Shown here piece after piece: positions 43,364 to 54,619 of a stretch of DNA of 64,000 nt (position 1 is the first letter of the stretch; the number at the start of each line of letters is the position of its first letter). The stretch comes from Ichthyophis bannanicus. Taxonomy: Eukaryota > Chordata > Amphibia > Gymnophiona > Ichthyophiidae. Below the pieces are notes generated by a model. The model was not told the DNA's origin and did not search any database. It saw only the letters and a program-made list of their open reading frames with translations. The position numbers and the translations under genes are program-made. The stretch spans positions 1,442,184,163 to 1,442,248,162 of the forward strand of contig CM066031.1 in NCBI GenBank assembly GCA_033557465.1, in the 5' to 3' direction.

Positions 43364-43925
43364 TTATAAGAACTGCCATACTGGGTCAGACCAAAAGGTC
43401 CATCAAGCCCAATGTCCTGTTTCTCACAGGGCCAATCCAGGTCACATGTAGCAGGCATAGCCCACAAACAGCCAGTTCCATGTTATTTATTTCCATGGAT
43501 AAGCAGTGGTATTCTCTTGGACTACCTTAACAACAGATTATAGACTTTTCCTCCAGAATTTGTCCAAACCTTTTTTAAGTCCAGCTACACTACCTACTTT
43601 TAGCATATCTACCAGTAATGAGTTCCAAAGAATACATTGAGAGAGAAAAATATATAGTCTGTTGTAAATAGTCTACTTTGAGGCTTCAAGGCATGTCACC
43701 TATTCCTTGTATTTTTCAAAAGAGTAATCAATCAATTCACATTTACCTGTTCACTCCAACCAGGATTCTGTAAACCTCTATTATATGCCCCCTCAGCTGC
43801 CTCTTCTCCAAGGTGAAGAACTCTAATCTCTTTAGCCTTTGCTCATAGGAGTCTCAGTCCCATCCCCTTATTTTGGTCGCTCTTCCTACCTTCTCTAATG
43901 CTGCTATACCTTTTTTGGAATGTGG
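43364..43925 (-). mobile_element. CR1 3' end fragment
   Basis: Starts agaactgccatactgggtca and carries, antisense, the CR1 C-terminal and 3' UTR text as at 15191-16080. It is truncated at about 43925 (cttttttggaatgtggac). Confidence 0.88.
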
Positions 43926-44766
43926 ACAGTATTTTCAAAGCCTAAGTAAAACTTTAGATTTTTACCCAGTGCAAATTTTGGTGGTGCATTAAAATGTAAA
44001 GGAAGAGACAAATCCAGCACAAAACCTAACCCGTACCATCTAGCAGCACGGTCCCTCTTGTGGTCTAGCCCACCATCTCACAGCGCATGGTGGTGATGCA
44101 GCCCCAACGTGGCCTGCACCTGAAATTCTAGGGACTGCCACAGGTTACTGCTCTGAGGTCTGTGGGTACATCTGTCTTACATACATAATTCACCATCAAA
44201 CTGCTGCCTTCCTGGGAGCCCTCAAGAATTTGTGCTTCCTTGCTGTCTACCAGCGATAGACTCAGCATACAGCTGAGATCTACAATTACAGCTCAGATCT
44301 TTCACAGCTCCCCTTGTACTCCTGCACTGCAAAGTATCTAAAGTCACAGGGTGAGTTGCCAGGCCCAACCTACATCAACCCTATACAGCAAGAATCATCA
44401 TCCTAACTCTTTCAATGTACCTCTACTATACATTATATAAGCATCTTTGGAAGGTCTTGTTAGCCGCAGGAATTACCGCTTTTTTAGCCCTACCCCTAAT
44501 AGCAATCTACGTCAGCCCGGCTCTTTGCCACCTTACATAAATGGCTCTGAAGCTGGGGCATTGTGAACCCACTTTGTTGAAAATATAGGCTATTTATTCA
44601 GTTTAAGCCCATGTACAACCTTCAATGACTCTACCATTTACAGCAGGATTCCTCTAGCTAATTCCTTTTGTAGACTGGTATATATCTTCCAGAAGTTCAC
44701 CTTTCAGCAAGCGCTATTTATTAAACATAAATATTTAAACTGTATTGGAAAGAATAAAATCTATAA
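43926..44766. other. no recognised feature
   Basis: Non-repetitive to my eye. It includes a stretch around 44366-44530 that looks protein-like in one frame but without a family assignment. Confidence 0.35.
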
Positions 44767-44781
44767 AACGAATTGTTTCAG

Positions 44782-45120
44782 ATCAAAAATCCTAACAGGT
44801 CTGTTGACTATTCTCAGTCTTATATACTGTGCGATTCTGATACCTGCTCAGTCACAGTAGAAGGTGAAAATTTTACTATCATAATTTTTGCTAGGCAGAC
44901 ATATTTGCTTGAACCAGAGTGCAATTCAACATTCTACGTACAGCGAGGACAGGAAAAAAGGTTTTGCTCAGTTTACATAATCTCATCTGCAGACCCTCAA
45001 TGCATTGACTACAAAACGAATCTGATAGTGCACGACTCCTCTCCAGATTCCAAACCAAATGCATTGCCATCTAGCTCATTCTTGTTAAGCAAAAACAATG
45101 GTAGTTCTGGCTTTGGATAA
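44782..45120 (+). CDS. possible host-gene exon, secreted or extracellular type
   Basis: The open frame runs from a splice-acceptor-like ttgtttcag (ends 44781) to a TAA at 45118-45120 (about 112 codons). Unlike the surroundings it reads like protein: five cysteines spaced LC, TC, EC, FC, QC, aromatic residues alternating with polar ones, and three possible N-glycosylation sites (NFT, NST, NGS). There is no ATG start. It resembles an extracellular domain, but I do not recognise the family. A donor-like ggtagt near 45102 would allow an internal exon ending there. It could also be a fossil of a mobile-element ORF. No neighbouring exon is identified. Confidence 0.35.
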   Translation: MKNPNRSVDYSQSYILCDSDTCSVTVEGENFTIIIFARQTYLLEPECNSTFYVQRGQEKRFCSVYIISSADPQCIDYKTNLIVHDSSPDSKPNALPSSSFLLSKNNGSSGFG

Positions 45121-45388
45121 TCACTTGGCATTTCATATCTAAGACTGCTGCCAACAGCTGTAGGTTACATGAGAAGAGCTGATTAAATCATGAGAAATAT
45201 GTCTGCCAACTCACCAGCCGGTGAACCATTTAAAATGTAACTCCACTTCTTGAAAATGTTTAGTAAGTTAAGTCTCACCCTTAATAAGAGATATGGTCCC
45301 AAAACAATTTATAGTTGATACTGAAACCAGAGCTGGATTAATCCTGCTGAAACGAACTTTAAAAACAAAGGACAGTTGGTATGACCAT

Positions 45389-45564
45389 CAGGGCCGGCCC
45401 TAGATTTGGTTCAAAGTGTTGGTGTCCTAGGCGAACCTCAAGCTTTACAACCCCTCTCGCTGTCAAAATCTATTATTTAGCTTTGAATGCCCTGCTTTTG
45501 CTGCCCTCTGTAAGTTGCTGCCCTAAGCAACTGCCTAGTTTACCGAGTGGTTGGGCCGGCCCTG
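45389..45564. mobile_element. hAT-type MITE, 176 bp
   Basis: The ends are inverted: cagggccggccctagat and, at the other end, ttgggccggccctg, giving a 12-bp inverted repeat whose core ggccggcc is itself a palindrome. The flanking 8-mers atgaccat (45381-45388) and gtgcccat (45565-45572) agree at 6 of 8 positions, as for an eroded 8-bp hAT duplication. It has no coding capacity. A second, less complete copy is at 53719-53888. Confidence 0.7.
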
Positions 45565-46162
45565 GTGCCCATTCTAAAATAACCAATTTTCAATAGATGC
45601 AATAGCTGTGCACTATAAACAGATTCAGCTAGTTTCACACAGTGATGTGCACAATCTGAAATTGATCCTGAGATTTGGAGTCTTACAGTTACCCTGGGTT
45701 TTCTCTCACCTACATAATTTTTCACCAGATAACTAAATCAAGAAGCAATGAAGTGGATATCCAAAAGCGCGTACCAGATAGCAGCATCTGCTAACCAGAT
45801 AAGTGCTGGCCAGTGAACTATTCTTTGGCACAATCTGTATAGCGGCGCTGAATGTTTTCCTCTATCTCAGTATTATACAGATAGTGCCGAGGCAGCCTGT
45901 GGGCAGAGTTCAACCTTACTATAGGTCCCTCTTTATGCAAAGGGACTTCTTTACTAGCAAAGCTTGTTAATATTTTTAGCATGTGGTATCACAACAGCAC
46001 ACTTTAGCAAATCTAGCTGTTAAAGGGTCTGTTTACTTAGCTGCATGGATTTCTCTCTGTATGACAAGATGTTGGGCATGACCCAACTGTTAACGCAAAG
46101 GTTTCGCAATTACCACATGTTAATTTTGGCAATTATTGTACAATAACTGCAAAATCTTATTT
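45565..46162. other. no recognised feature
   Basis: No coding or repeat unit identified. Confidence 0.4.
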
Positions 46163-46440
46163 ACTGCGGTTTATTATTTTATTTATTTATTTAGCTAGGT
46201 TTATATACCGCTTTTCACCAGGTCAAAGCAGTTTCCAGAGAACAGAACATTTTACAGTGAACATATCTTGTACAAGAAACAGGGAAACCGTTAACATTTA
46301 ACATCATTCGAACATTTTGTTAATAGAACATTTTAAGTGATATAAACAACTATCTACAATTCTGGGTCTGTTACTATAGTTATGTTGAATGAGGGTTTAG
46401 CGAGAGGGACCGAAGTGTTCAGTGAATAAATGGGTTTAGT
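46163..46440 (-). mobile_element. L2-like LINE 3' tail
   Basis: An attttatttatttattt run followed by gtttatataccgcttttcac and caggtcaaagcagtttcc, then about 200 bp of non-coding DNA. It shares its terminal ~50 bp with the tail of the CORE-SINE at 46829. Confidence 0.65.
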
Positions 46441-46828
46441 AAATAGGTGTAATGAGAATTACATATGCTATTACATAAACATATGCTAAATCGCATTAAC
46501 AAGTTAACACACATTGGTAAATCCAGCCCTTACATAACTGAAGTTATTTTAGATGGATGAAAGCAACCAGATGCCTACCACTAGATGCACAAGGCAAAGC
46601 TCTGCTCTCCCAAGTGTACTTTCTTTTAAAATATTTTATTTATTATTAAGAAATATACACAAGCATCCACTTGCTAAAGAAACACAACAGTAGGTCGATG
46701 GGAAAGAAATTGTCACAGGAAATTAAAAAAGATTTAAAGAAAATAAAACCCCACCCACCCATTATCCATTAGCCCACAATTAAATATTTAAGGAAGCGGT
46801 GGCATTACCAGAAAGTTAGTAGAGATAA

Positions 46829-47103
46829 TTATTTATTTATTTAGCTGTATTTATATCCCGCTTTTCACCGGGTCAAAGCGGTCAATTGGGGGATACATTT
46901 AACACGAGGGGATATGAGACACATACGCTAATACTTACAGGGAACATGGGCAATGGAGGGTTAAAGTGGCTTGCCCAAGACCACAAGGAGTACCTATAGG
47001 ACTAGAAATCCCAGACCCTCCGGCCTGAGATTGCTGTCCCCAGGTGGGACTTGAACCCCCGGCCCTCCAGCCTGAAGTACCTTGTCCTAGACCACTCCTC
47101 CCA
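46829..47103 (-). mobile_element. tRNA/CORE-SINE with L2-like tail
   Basis: On the minus strand the head carries ggttcaagtcccacc (B box ggttcaagtcc), then ctccttgtggtcttgggcaa (CORE), then cgctttgacccggtgaaaag and gcgggatataaatacagcta, ending in an aaataaataaat run. It is the same SINE as at 31235-31925. It sits in the L1-type element and is younger. Confidence 0.9.
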
Positions 47104-48172
47104 CATTATTAAAAGGTAACAAGAAGAAATAATCCCAGACAATAAGAAATTAGGCACTAGGCATCTAAATCGCTAATATACATTCCAACTAGCACTAAAT
47201 GACTGCTACTAAGTAGGTAAAGACTCCAAGACAACCAGCTTCTTAAGGCCTAAAAAAGCCTGCAACTATTCCGACAAAAGAAAAACATATTTCACATTCA
47301 AATATTTTACTAAACATTTACATGGGTACCTAAGCACAGTAGCACCGAGAGATACTGTACTGTCTCTTGTCTCATAACAATAAAAAAGTTCTCCTCTCTT
47401 GAGTAGTCCAAACCACATCAGGGAAAATCCTAATTATGACCATAAAATGGTTCTGTCATCTTCTTAAAGTACAAATACAAAACTTGACTCAAATCCTGCT
47501 CAAAAACAAATGATACCAATAATGTAGTTCCCTCCTGGGAGACAGCACTTGAGGTTTCAAGAAAGGCAGAGACATTCAGTGGTTGTTGATTACTATCCGC
47601 TTCCCAAAGTTTCCCATAAGGCACATAGTATCCACCTTATTTAATGGAGGAACAGCTGAGTCCGCAATCTTTAAGACTTCCAACATATATTGTTTTGAAG
47701 AGATCAACAGGCGAGATATTTAAAATGTGGAAATTACAGGATTTGCAAATTTAAATGTCTCATCTGATTCTCACAAAATTCCAACTTGCTAGGTATAAAA
47801 ATTTTCTCCTTAACTAATGATTCAATCACTTGGTCAGAGTGTTTCACCCTCTTTTCCAAATCCACAAGCTTGGTACATATTGCTCTGCTTGTGAGCGATT
47901 TGGCCAACCATCTGTACCAACAAGGTTAAATCAGCTGCACTTTTAGAGCCAGTAACTTCCAATGTAAGCAACATATTCCAAATAGAATTCAAAGATATTT
48001 CAGGCACTAATTCCACCTCTTGCATATAGAGACAATATTCCTGCATGCTGCATCATCATCTTGTCCTTCTATTGTCAAGAATGAAGCCACCGAGTCAGCG
48101 TTTTGAGTCTCACCATCAGCCGCCACCATATCACAGATAGGAGTAGAGATCTGCTGCAGAGCCATCATAGTA

Positions 48173-49225
48173 ACATAGTAAATGACGGCAGATAAAGACC
48201 AGTATGGTCCATCCAGTCTGTCCAGCAAGATGGCAAGAGCAGGTTCACCTGCTGCTCCATGCAGGCCACCCCTCCCCATGTCTTTGTTTTAGCGGTGAAC
48301 CCACCGCTCCATGTAGGACATCCCTGTATGTTGAGAAATTAGATAAGTTTATTTTGATTTTATCCTGTTGCTGTAAAGGGATCCACTGTGTCTGTCCCAT
48401 GCCATTTTGAATTCTGTCACTGTATTTGGCCCCACCACTTCCATCGGGAGGGCATTCCAAGCATCCACCACCCTCTCAGTGAAAAAGTATTTCCTGACAA
48501 TGCCTTTCAATTTTCCACCTTGCAGCTTCATGTTATGCCCTCTCGTTTTACAGCTTCCCCGTCTTTGGAAGAGGTTTGTTCATTATTTCTCTTTAAGTAT
48601 TTACAGGTCTGAATCATGTGAGTGGAGGAGTAGCCTAGTGGTTAGAACACTGGCTTGGTAACTAAGCAACCAGGGTTTGATTCTCACTAGCACTCCTTGT
48701 GGCCTTGGGCAAGTCACTTAACCCTCCATTGCCTCGGAAGAAAGGCCTGGCAATCTACTTCCGGTGACACTGCCAAGAAAACCCAGGAGCTTCTGGGTCG
48801 CTAGGAGTCAGGACTGACTCAAAGGCACACATTGCATTTTGCAAGTATTTAAAGGTCTGAATCATATCTCTCCTGTTTCTCCTCTCCTCCAGAGTGTACA
48901 TATTTAGGTCTTCAAGTCTCTTCTCATAAGGCTTCTGATGCAGGCTCCAAATCATTTTGGTCGCCTTCCTCTGAACAGTTTTCAGTCTTTTTATATCCTT
49001 TGCAAGATATGGTCTCCAAAACTGAACACAGTATTCCAAGTGAGGCCTCACCAGTGACTTGTACAGTGGCATTAGTACCTCTTCCTTTCTGCTGGTAATT
49101 CCTCTTTGTATGCAACCCAACATCCTCCTGGCTTTTGCCACCGCCTTGTCGCACTGTTTTGCCACCTTGAGATCCTCAGAAATGATCACAACAAGGTCCT
49201 TCTCCTGGTTCATGCACACCAACCT
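48173..49225 (-). mobile_element. CR1 LINE 3' part, second subfamily, split by a SINE
   Basis: The minus strand encodes ISEDLKVAKQCDKAVAKARR, LGCIQRGITSRKEEVLMPLY, KSLVRPHLEYCVQFWRPYL and LNMYTLEERRNRRDMIQTF, then, past the SINE, VRKYFFTERVVDAWNALPME and the 3' UTR ending catagtaac at 48173. It lies inside the L1-type ORF1. The text differs from the 9-kb CR1 enough to be another subfamily, shared with 28102-28205. Confidence 0.92.
48618..48842 (+). mobile_element. tRNA/CORE-SINE with RTE-derived tail
   Basis: Perfect A box tagcctagtgg and near-perfect B box ggtttgattct, CORE, RTE-5'-like piece, and tail gggtcgctaggagtcagg. The target-site duplication is long, 23 bp with one mismatch: aagtatttacaggtctgaat(cat) at 48595-48617 and aagtatttaaaggtctgaat(cat) at 48843-48865. 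Both copies are CR1 sequence, proving that the SINE entered the CR1. Confidence 0.96.
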
Positions 49226-49647
49226 CGCTCCCCACCAATAACACACTCATGCTCTCAGCCTGAGAGATCACGGTTTCAGCTGCTACTTCACACCTATCCG
49301 GAACCAGTCACTTCTCGAGTGGTGTTTGGTGCTGCCACGGAGACAAAACTGACTCACCTCTCAGGCAGCAATTGCCCTCCCCCATGCAGTGCCGCAGCAG
49401 AGGACCCACTCACGGCATTCAAGTCAGCAGAGGTTTTCCATTGCTGGGCTACAATTGTAGGCTGCTTGGGAACCACAGAGTAGGGTTTTATATTTTTAGC
49501 TGTTCCCTTTCCTTTCTTCTTCGGAGCCATCAAGATTAATAAGGAACAGGTAAAATGAAAAACTTTTGCAGACTCAGAGTTCCACTAACTGCTGCTATCT
49601 TGGACACACCCCATGACAAATGTACTTGCTCCCATTTCTCCCCCCCC

Positions 49648-49712
49648 CTTCTTTATTTATTTAACAGTATTTATATACCATCTTTTCCTTAAATCAAGGT
49701 GGTTTTTCTTTT
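49648..49712 (-). mobile_element. short L2-like tail fragment
   Basis: tttatttatttaacagtatt then tatataccatcttttcctta and aaggtggttttt, as in the other L2-like 3' ends. It is preceded by non-coding DNA. Confidence 0.5.
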
Positions 49713-50122
49713 GCCCTTCCTTCTCCTCCTTCACTGTCTCTTTCTTCTATAATTATTTACATTATTTATAAAATTTTATCTTAACACGAAAATATGAAGC
49801 ACTGAAAAAAAGAATGATCATATAAAATATTTGAGTATCGAAGCACAGAAGAGAGAATTTCATAACATAGCATGATGTCTATGGGAAATGTCCAAAAAGA
49901 TGCCTATCTTATAAAGAAAACAGATGCCCATGCACCTCTATAAAAGATGTTCATAGAATAACGCATGTATGCAAAAGCATTTTATAAAATACATGGATGT
50001 GTATGTGTCACAACTCTGCTCCAGCTCCACTCAAACTACCTCCCAAGAATGCCTACATACCAATCGCATAAGATCAAGTGCAATCTTAACATGTACAAAA
50101 CACTTTTCAAAATTACACACAG

Positions 50123-51620
50123 TTGTTACTAGGTTGTCAGATTTCTTCAGCTTGCGCCAGCAGGCACTCAACACTTGTTAACAGACTGGCATCCTCGGAT
50201 AAGTATTGTGATGTAGCAGGCTCTTATGAAGCAAGAGAAACTAATAGTGATCCGGTGGAGAGAGCTGGTACTGCAGGGGAATGCAGGATTTTCTCTGATG
50301 AAAGGAAAAAATGCAGAGCTAATCAGGAACCACTCCTCACTTCAAGGCAGGTGAAAAGCCAAGTCCCTGATTGGGCACGCCCAAGCAGGAGGCGGGCAGT
50401 GCAGTACTCAGCTAGCTTGTTAAAAACCCAGAAACAGTTAGAGAAGCCAAGCAAGCAAAGAGAGGACCACCAGGAGAGGGAAGAAGGACACAAGCACCTG
50501 GACGAGGACAGGTCAGATGACCAGGAACAGGAACCGAGAGAGAGAGAACCACTAAGCAGCTGTGATCCAAGAAGGAGCAGACAGGAGCTGGGAGACTCAG
50601 GGGCAGAGAAAGATTTCTGGAAGCAGAAGAATTCTAAGGCACTGAGAGACCCAAGGCTGCAGCTCAGGAGTTTAAAGGACCCAGAAGAACCTTGGAATAG
50701 GAAGCAAAGGGATAAGGAATTACCCTGGAAGAAGCCCAAGCACAAGGTATCTGGTGGGTGTGGCACGGCTAGCAAACTTAACAGTGGAAAGCCAGAAAGA
50801 GTGAAGTTTAATTGTGAAAGACAGGATAAAGGCAGAAAGTTTGATACTAACTGGTTAAGTCAAGAAAAGCCTGACTGTTTTCCTTTTAACACTCTGAGAG
50901 ACTCTCTAAATACAGCTGGAGCGTTTTACCCTGCATTGCCATGTGGAGATAGGTGGGGGAAGGGAAATGCTTGCACGCTGAAATGTTGTCCAAGTAAAAG
51001 CACTGATAATTGCCTAGAGATAAGAAATATAAACAAGCATTTACCTGAAGGAGGGTTTGCTCAGCCTAGCTCAGAAAATACACAGGCTGAATTACTTCTC
51101 ACTGAATTCAGAGAGTTTCTTAAAAGCAGAGCAGTTTCTACTCAGAACGTAGCAAAGCCATTGATCAGCTGGCAAGAAGAAATGCCTTTAATTTCTTTGC
51201 CATCTACGGAACAGGAAGTCCCGATGGATTGCTCTACTTGCATGATTCCAAAGGACATTTAAGGGATTTGCTTTCCAGTGTTGTTTGTAAGAAAATAGCA
51301 AAGTTACCTCACTGTTTGCTGTGATAAAAGAGCTTCTGTGAAGAAAATAAGTGGAAGCATATTCTGTGCAATTCAGGAGCAGTGCTGGTATCAGAGTTTT
51401 CTGTTACCTTAATGAAAAGGAGATCACATGACAGGTGAATGTGATCAGTAATGGACATTCAGTCAAGCAGTGAAAAAAGCCTTGTTTAAGTTCAGTTTCT
51501 TAACCTTGTTTTGTACCACATTATTTCATTTTACGTCTGCTGCATTGGAACTGCGTAAGCGGGAAAATAAACCTCATAAAAAAGAAATATTCTTTGCCTT
51601 GCCTTATTCACTTGAGCACC
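50123..51620 (+). other. segment with a long charged ORF (to 51262), possible LTR-type element
   Basis: The open frame has 379 codons, is very rich in Glu, Lys, Arg, Gln and Ser, with QREDHQEREEGHKHLDED and EQEPREREPLSSCDPRR, no domain that I recognise, and C-terminus EQEVPMDCSTCMIPKDI. About 300 bp of mostly non-coding, T-rich DNA follow, then gaaaataaacctcataaaaa (AATAAA at about 51566) and a Pro-rich block ending near 51720. The segment at 5830-7300 has a similar size, charge, MDCS end and AATAAA-bearing 3' flank (gggagaaataaccccataaa). I do not assign a function. Confidence 0.4.
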
Positions 51621-51739
51621 AACACAACTACAACATTAACCCTCAAGGGCATTCAAGGCCAGCCCCTCCCTTAACCCTCAAGGTCCAGGGAGTGGGTGGG
51701 TGGCAGTATGTCTTCAGTACCTCAAGTTGATCACACCAA

Positions 51740-52960
51740 GTCCAGCTAGAATAGTATGTACTAAGAACACATTTAACAGAAGTAAAACTAAGAACCCAAA
51801 GCAAAACCCAGAAAAATAATTTTATAATCCTGTGCCAGTATACGGTACTAATGTCCTCATTTCAACATCTTTACTAACATACATTATCAGCCTCATTTAT
51901 TAAAGCCGGTCGCTGACTCATCCACTTGACTGAAATATCCTCTTATTAAATATTTTCTCGTTTCTTGACCTGTGTGTCCAAGTGTTTCTATGTTTCAAAT
52001 CCTATATTTGGTAGCATTATGAAGCCATTTATTCAAATTATCCTTATCAAAAGCAAAAGTATGACACACTTGAACTGCAGGTCTCCGCGCTAATGACAAA
52101 GATTATGATTCCTATTAGCAGGTACAATGTTAAGAGTCAATTGTTTGTAACTATTACTGTTGCTACAGGCAACAGTGAGCCAATATGTGCTGGAAAACCC
52201 TACAGAGAGAGAACATATTTCATTTCGAACATATTTAAATATACCAATCAGAAGTATTTAGGATGTTATTTTCATCAACATTAGTGAAATTAAACATGGT
52301 CCTCCCTTATTGATACAGGACTATATGAACAGATTTTCAATAGCAAAATTACACATTAGGCAACCTCAGTTTATGTAACATTAGGTTATTTAGATGAAAA
52401 TCATTTATGGAATGTGGTGCTTAACAACTTTCTTTCCTGTCCTATGTTAATTATTATTGTACTACCCACCTCCCATTCCTTCCCCCGGTACTACATGAAG
52501 AAAAGAATATTAGAGGCTACAGTAAAAGTGCCATACCATAACACTGACAGGATGCCAGGACTCGCACAGAACCAACCCTACCTATTTAAAGACAGCATTA
52601 CAAATGTTAAACATGTGCACACCAAAGATTTTCAAGTTGTTTTTGTTCAGTAGAATATATTCATATGGATTGTGAATGGGAACCGAACCAACCATTCATG
52701 AATTTGTTCCATTCGTCCCCATTAGGTCTATGGTGGACGCTATTTCACAATTAAACAGCAAGTCTTGCCATCTCTTTTCAATAAAACCTGCTTGAAATGT
52801 GATAGCAGGCAAGCCATCAGGACTGTCACAAACTGGTCTTAATTTGTAGATAAAAAGGAAGTGGAACAGTAGACAGGGCGAGAAGTAAACTGTGGGGGTG
52901 GGGCCATGACTGGGGAGGGGAGGGGGAATCAGAATTTCAGTTTTTTCATGCCATATTCAG
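51740..52960. other. no recognised feature
   Basis: AT-rich. No motif supports any of the short frames. 52885-52935 is purine-rich. Confidence 0.4.
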
Positions 52961-52964
52961 ATAA

Positions 52965-53175
52965 GAGTGGAAGAGTGACTCTAATGGTTAGAGCAACAGC
53001 CTAGCACGCAAGAGATCTGGGTTTCAGTCCCACTGGCACTCCTTGTGGCCTTGGGCAAGTCACTTTACTCTCCATTGCCTCGGAAGAAAAGACCTGGCAA
53101 TGGTCATACCTTGCCAAGAAAACTCAGGGGCTGCTGGGTCACCAGGAGTCAGCATTGACTTAACGGCACTTAAAA
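52965..53175 (+). mobile_element. tRNA/CORE-SINE with RTE-derived tail, older copy
   Basis: Head gactctaatggttagagcaa with B box gggtttcagtccc, CORE ccttgtggccttgggcaagt, RTE-5'-like piece (gaagaaaagacctggcaatg) and an RTE 3' end gggtcaccaggagtcagcat followed by tgacttaacggcactt. The last words match the RTE end cgacggcacttaacaac better than the other SINE copies do. Confidence 0.9.
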
Positions 53176-53194
53176 AATATTTTCAGATTAAAAA

Positions 53195-53285
53195 ATGAAT
53201 GATATGTTTAGGTTTATGCAATATCTTGATATACCGCCCAGGCTGAAGGACCTCAAAGCAGTTTACAATAACTATAAGCAGATAA
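53195..53285 (-). mobile_element. L2-like tail fragment
   Basis: gatataccgcccaggctgaa and caaagcagtttacaataact fit the L2-like 3' end pattern. Confidence 0.5.
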
Positions 53286-53718
53286 TGAAATGAAAGAGTC
53301 GAGCGGTTCACATCAATCTTTGCTCCAGGTAGCATTGCAGTAGGAGGCAGGTAGGTGGGAGAATGCCGCTCCACCCCATTCCAGCATAAATTAAGCCCTG
53401 GTCACAACTACTCAGGGGCACCAGAAGACAGAGTACATATAGTGGGCAAGATTTGTACCAGAAACTACCATCAGAAGGGCAAATCTATACAATGAACACC
53501 TCAAGATAGCGAAAGAGGGCAAAGCAGCACCACACTTGCTGGAAGTATACCAAGGCACTTTGAGAGGAGTAAAACAGCAAAAAGGCTATCACAGCACCCA
53601 GATCAGCTGCAAGGTCCTAAAAACACCAGAGGAGAACCTACACAACAGAAGAGGTAGCATGAAACTGGGCCAAGGAAGTGGGGCACATTCAGCTAAGCTA
53701 TCTGCCCACAAGTTAGAT

Positions 53719-53888
53719 CAGCCCAAACATTAGGCAAACTGGGCAGTTTCTGAGGGGAGGGGAGGGGCAATAAAGAGCAGGGCATTCAAAGTTGGACATT
53801 AGATTCTGACAGCCGGGGGGGGATGGAGGCATAAGTCTTAAGGTTTGCTTAGGGTGCCAAAACTGTGAACAAACTGGGGCTGGCCCTG
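53719..53888. mobile_element. second copy of the hAT-type MITE (reverse orientation, ends eroded)
   Basis: The reverse complement runs cagggccagccccagtttgt, ..ggcaccctaagcaaacctt.., ..ctttgaatgccctgctcttt.. and ..ctgcccagtttgcct. It parallels the 45389-45564 copy word for word (ctttgaatgccctgctttt, actgcctagttta). No target duplication is visible. Confidence 0.65.
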
Positions 53889-54249
53889 CCTGACCCAGAG
53901 GATTTTGGTTCCAGCATAGGAACAAGTATAGAGGAAGATCCCTCCAGGGGTGGAAGACGTATTCATGCACTGCTTAGATGACATGTTGAGGGATTTAAAT
54001 AAGAATCAGAGGATGGACCGTGGTGAAGGCTCCCAAAAGCACTGCGGCTGCAGCACTGGCAGCAACAGCCCAGTAGAGTTGAGGAAGAGCAACGCAGCAA
54101 CAAGATAGGCTTATACTTGTGGCAGAAGACCGACAGTTCACAAGTGCAGTAATGGAGGATGGCAGACATGAGGGCAATCTGTCATTCCATGATAGCTAGA
54201 GTTGATTTGGCTATCAGGCTGTCCAGGAGGGTGTGCTCTTCCTCCCTTC

Positions 54250-54610
54250 ACCACACCATGCTATGTTTATTAAAATTTGATATACCACTCTTCCAACAAA
54301 TTAGCAAGGTGGTTTACAGTAAAAACAGGTAAAAGAAAACTCTGAGGAAAGGAACTCCAGGGTCATGGACAGGAAAGAGTCACAAATATACTGAGGAGAG
54401 GCAGGAAGGAGGAGACAGAGAGAGATAGTCGTCCACAGCGTCCAGTGGATCAAGGAATGTGAAAAGCCTCATGAAACAGGCGAGTTTTAAGCTGGGTCTT
54501 GAAAATGGCGAAGGAGGGCTCCAGAAGAAGAGCAGGGGTGGGGGGACTGTTCCAGAGGTAGGGGCCGAGAAAGTAATAGGCAAAAAGTCATGTCTGTTCA
54601 TACCTGGCAT
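54250..54610 (-). mobile_element. L2-like LINE 3' end with RT C-terminus
   Basis: The minus strand encodes YFLGPYLWNSPPTPALLLEP followed by SFAIFKTQLKTRLFHEAFHI, matching the LWNSLPxxxR...FKxxLKTxLFxxAF end of L2/CR1-group RTs. The 3' tail (54255-54320) includes tttgatataccactcttcca and aaggtggtttacag. Confidence 0.72.
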
Positions 54611-54619
54611 GAGAAGTAG

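Larger units (their letters stand above)
47220..49534 (-). pseudogene. L1-type ORF1, split by a CR1
   Basis: The N-terminus MAPKKKGKGTAKNIKPYSVV (about 49530) is the basic start typical of L1 ORF1. Past the CR1, MALQQISTPICDMVAADGET and a coiled coil (TKLVDLEKRVKHSDQVIES) follow, then NQMRHLNLQI, NVSAFLETSSAVSQEGTTLL, VSFVFEQDLSQVLYLYF and RYPCKCLVKYLNVKYVF: the C-terminal RNA-binding domain. Several stops and frame changes are present. Confidence 0.82.
46625..49545 (-). mobile_element. L1-type element with ORF1 only (HAL1-like), broken by three insertions
   Basis: The minus strand reads ORF1 start (about 49530), CR1 insertion (48173-49225), ORF1 middle and C-terminus (47220-48172), a short spacer, a SINE (46829-47103), and a 3' end with aataataaataaaatatttt at 46650-46625. 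No endonuclease or RT of L1 is present between the ORF1 end and the A-rich 3' end, which recalls the HAL1 (half-L1) elements of mammals. A deletion would give the same picture. Confidence 0.6.

Noticed and set aside
44360..44540. Possible nuclear copy of mitochondrial DNA
   Set aside because: The text looks mitochondrial in base use in one frame, but I could not match it to any mitochondrial gene with confidence.
50323..50775. Minus-strand 150-codon ORF over the charged segment
   Set aside because: It mirrors the codon bias of the plus-strand frame (Ser/Leu-rich antisense of Glu/Lys/Arg-rich) and has no motif.
53183..53374. Minus-strand 63-codon ORF as a gene
   Set aside because: Overlaps an L2-like tail and has no motif.
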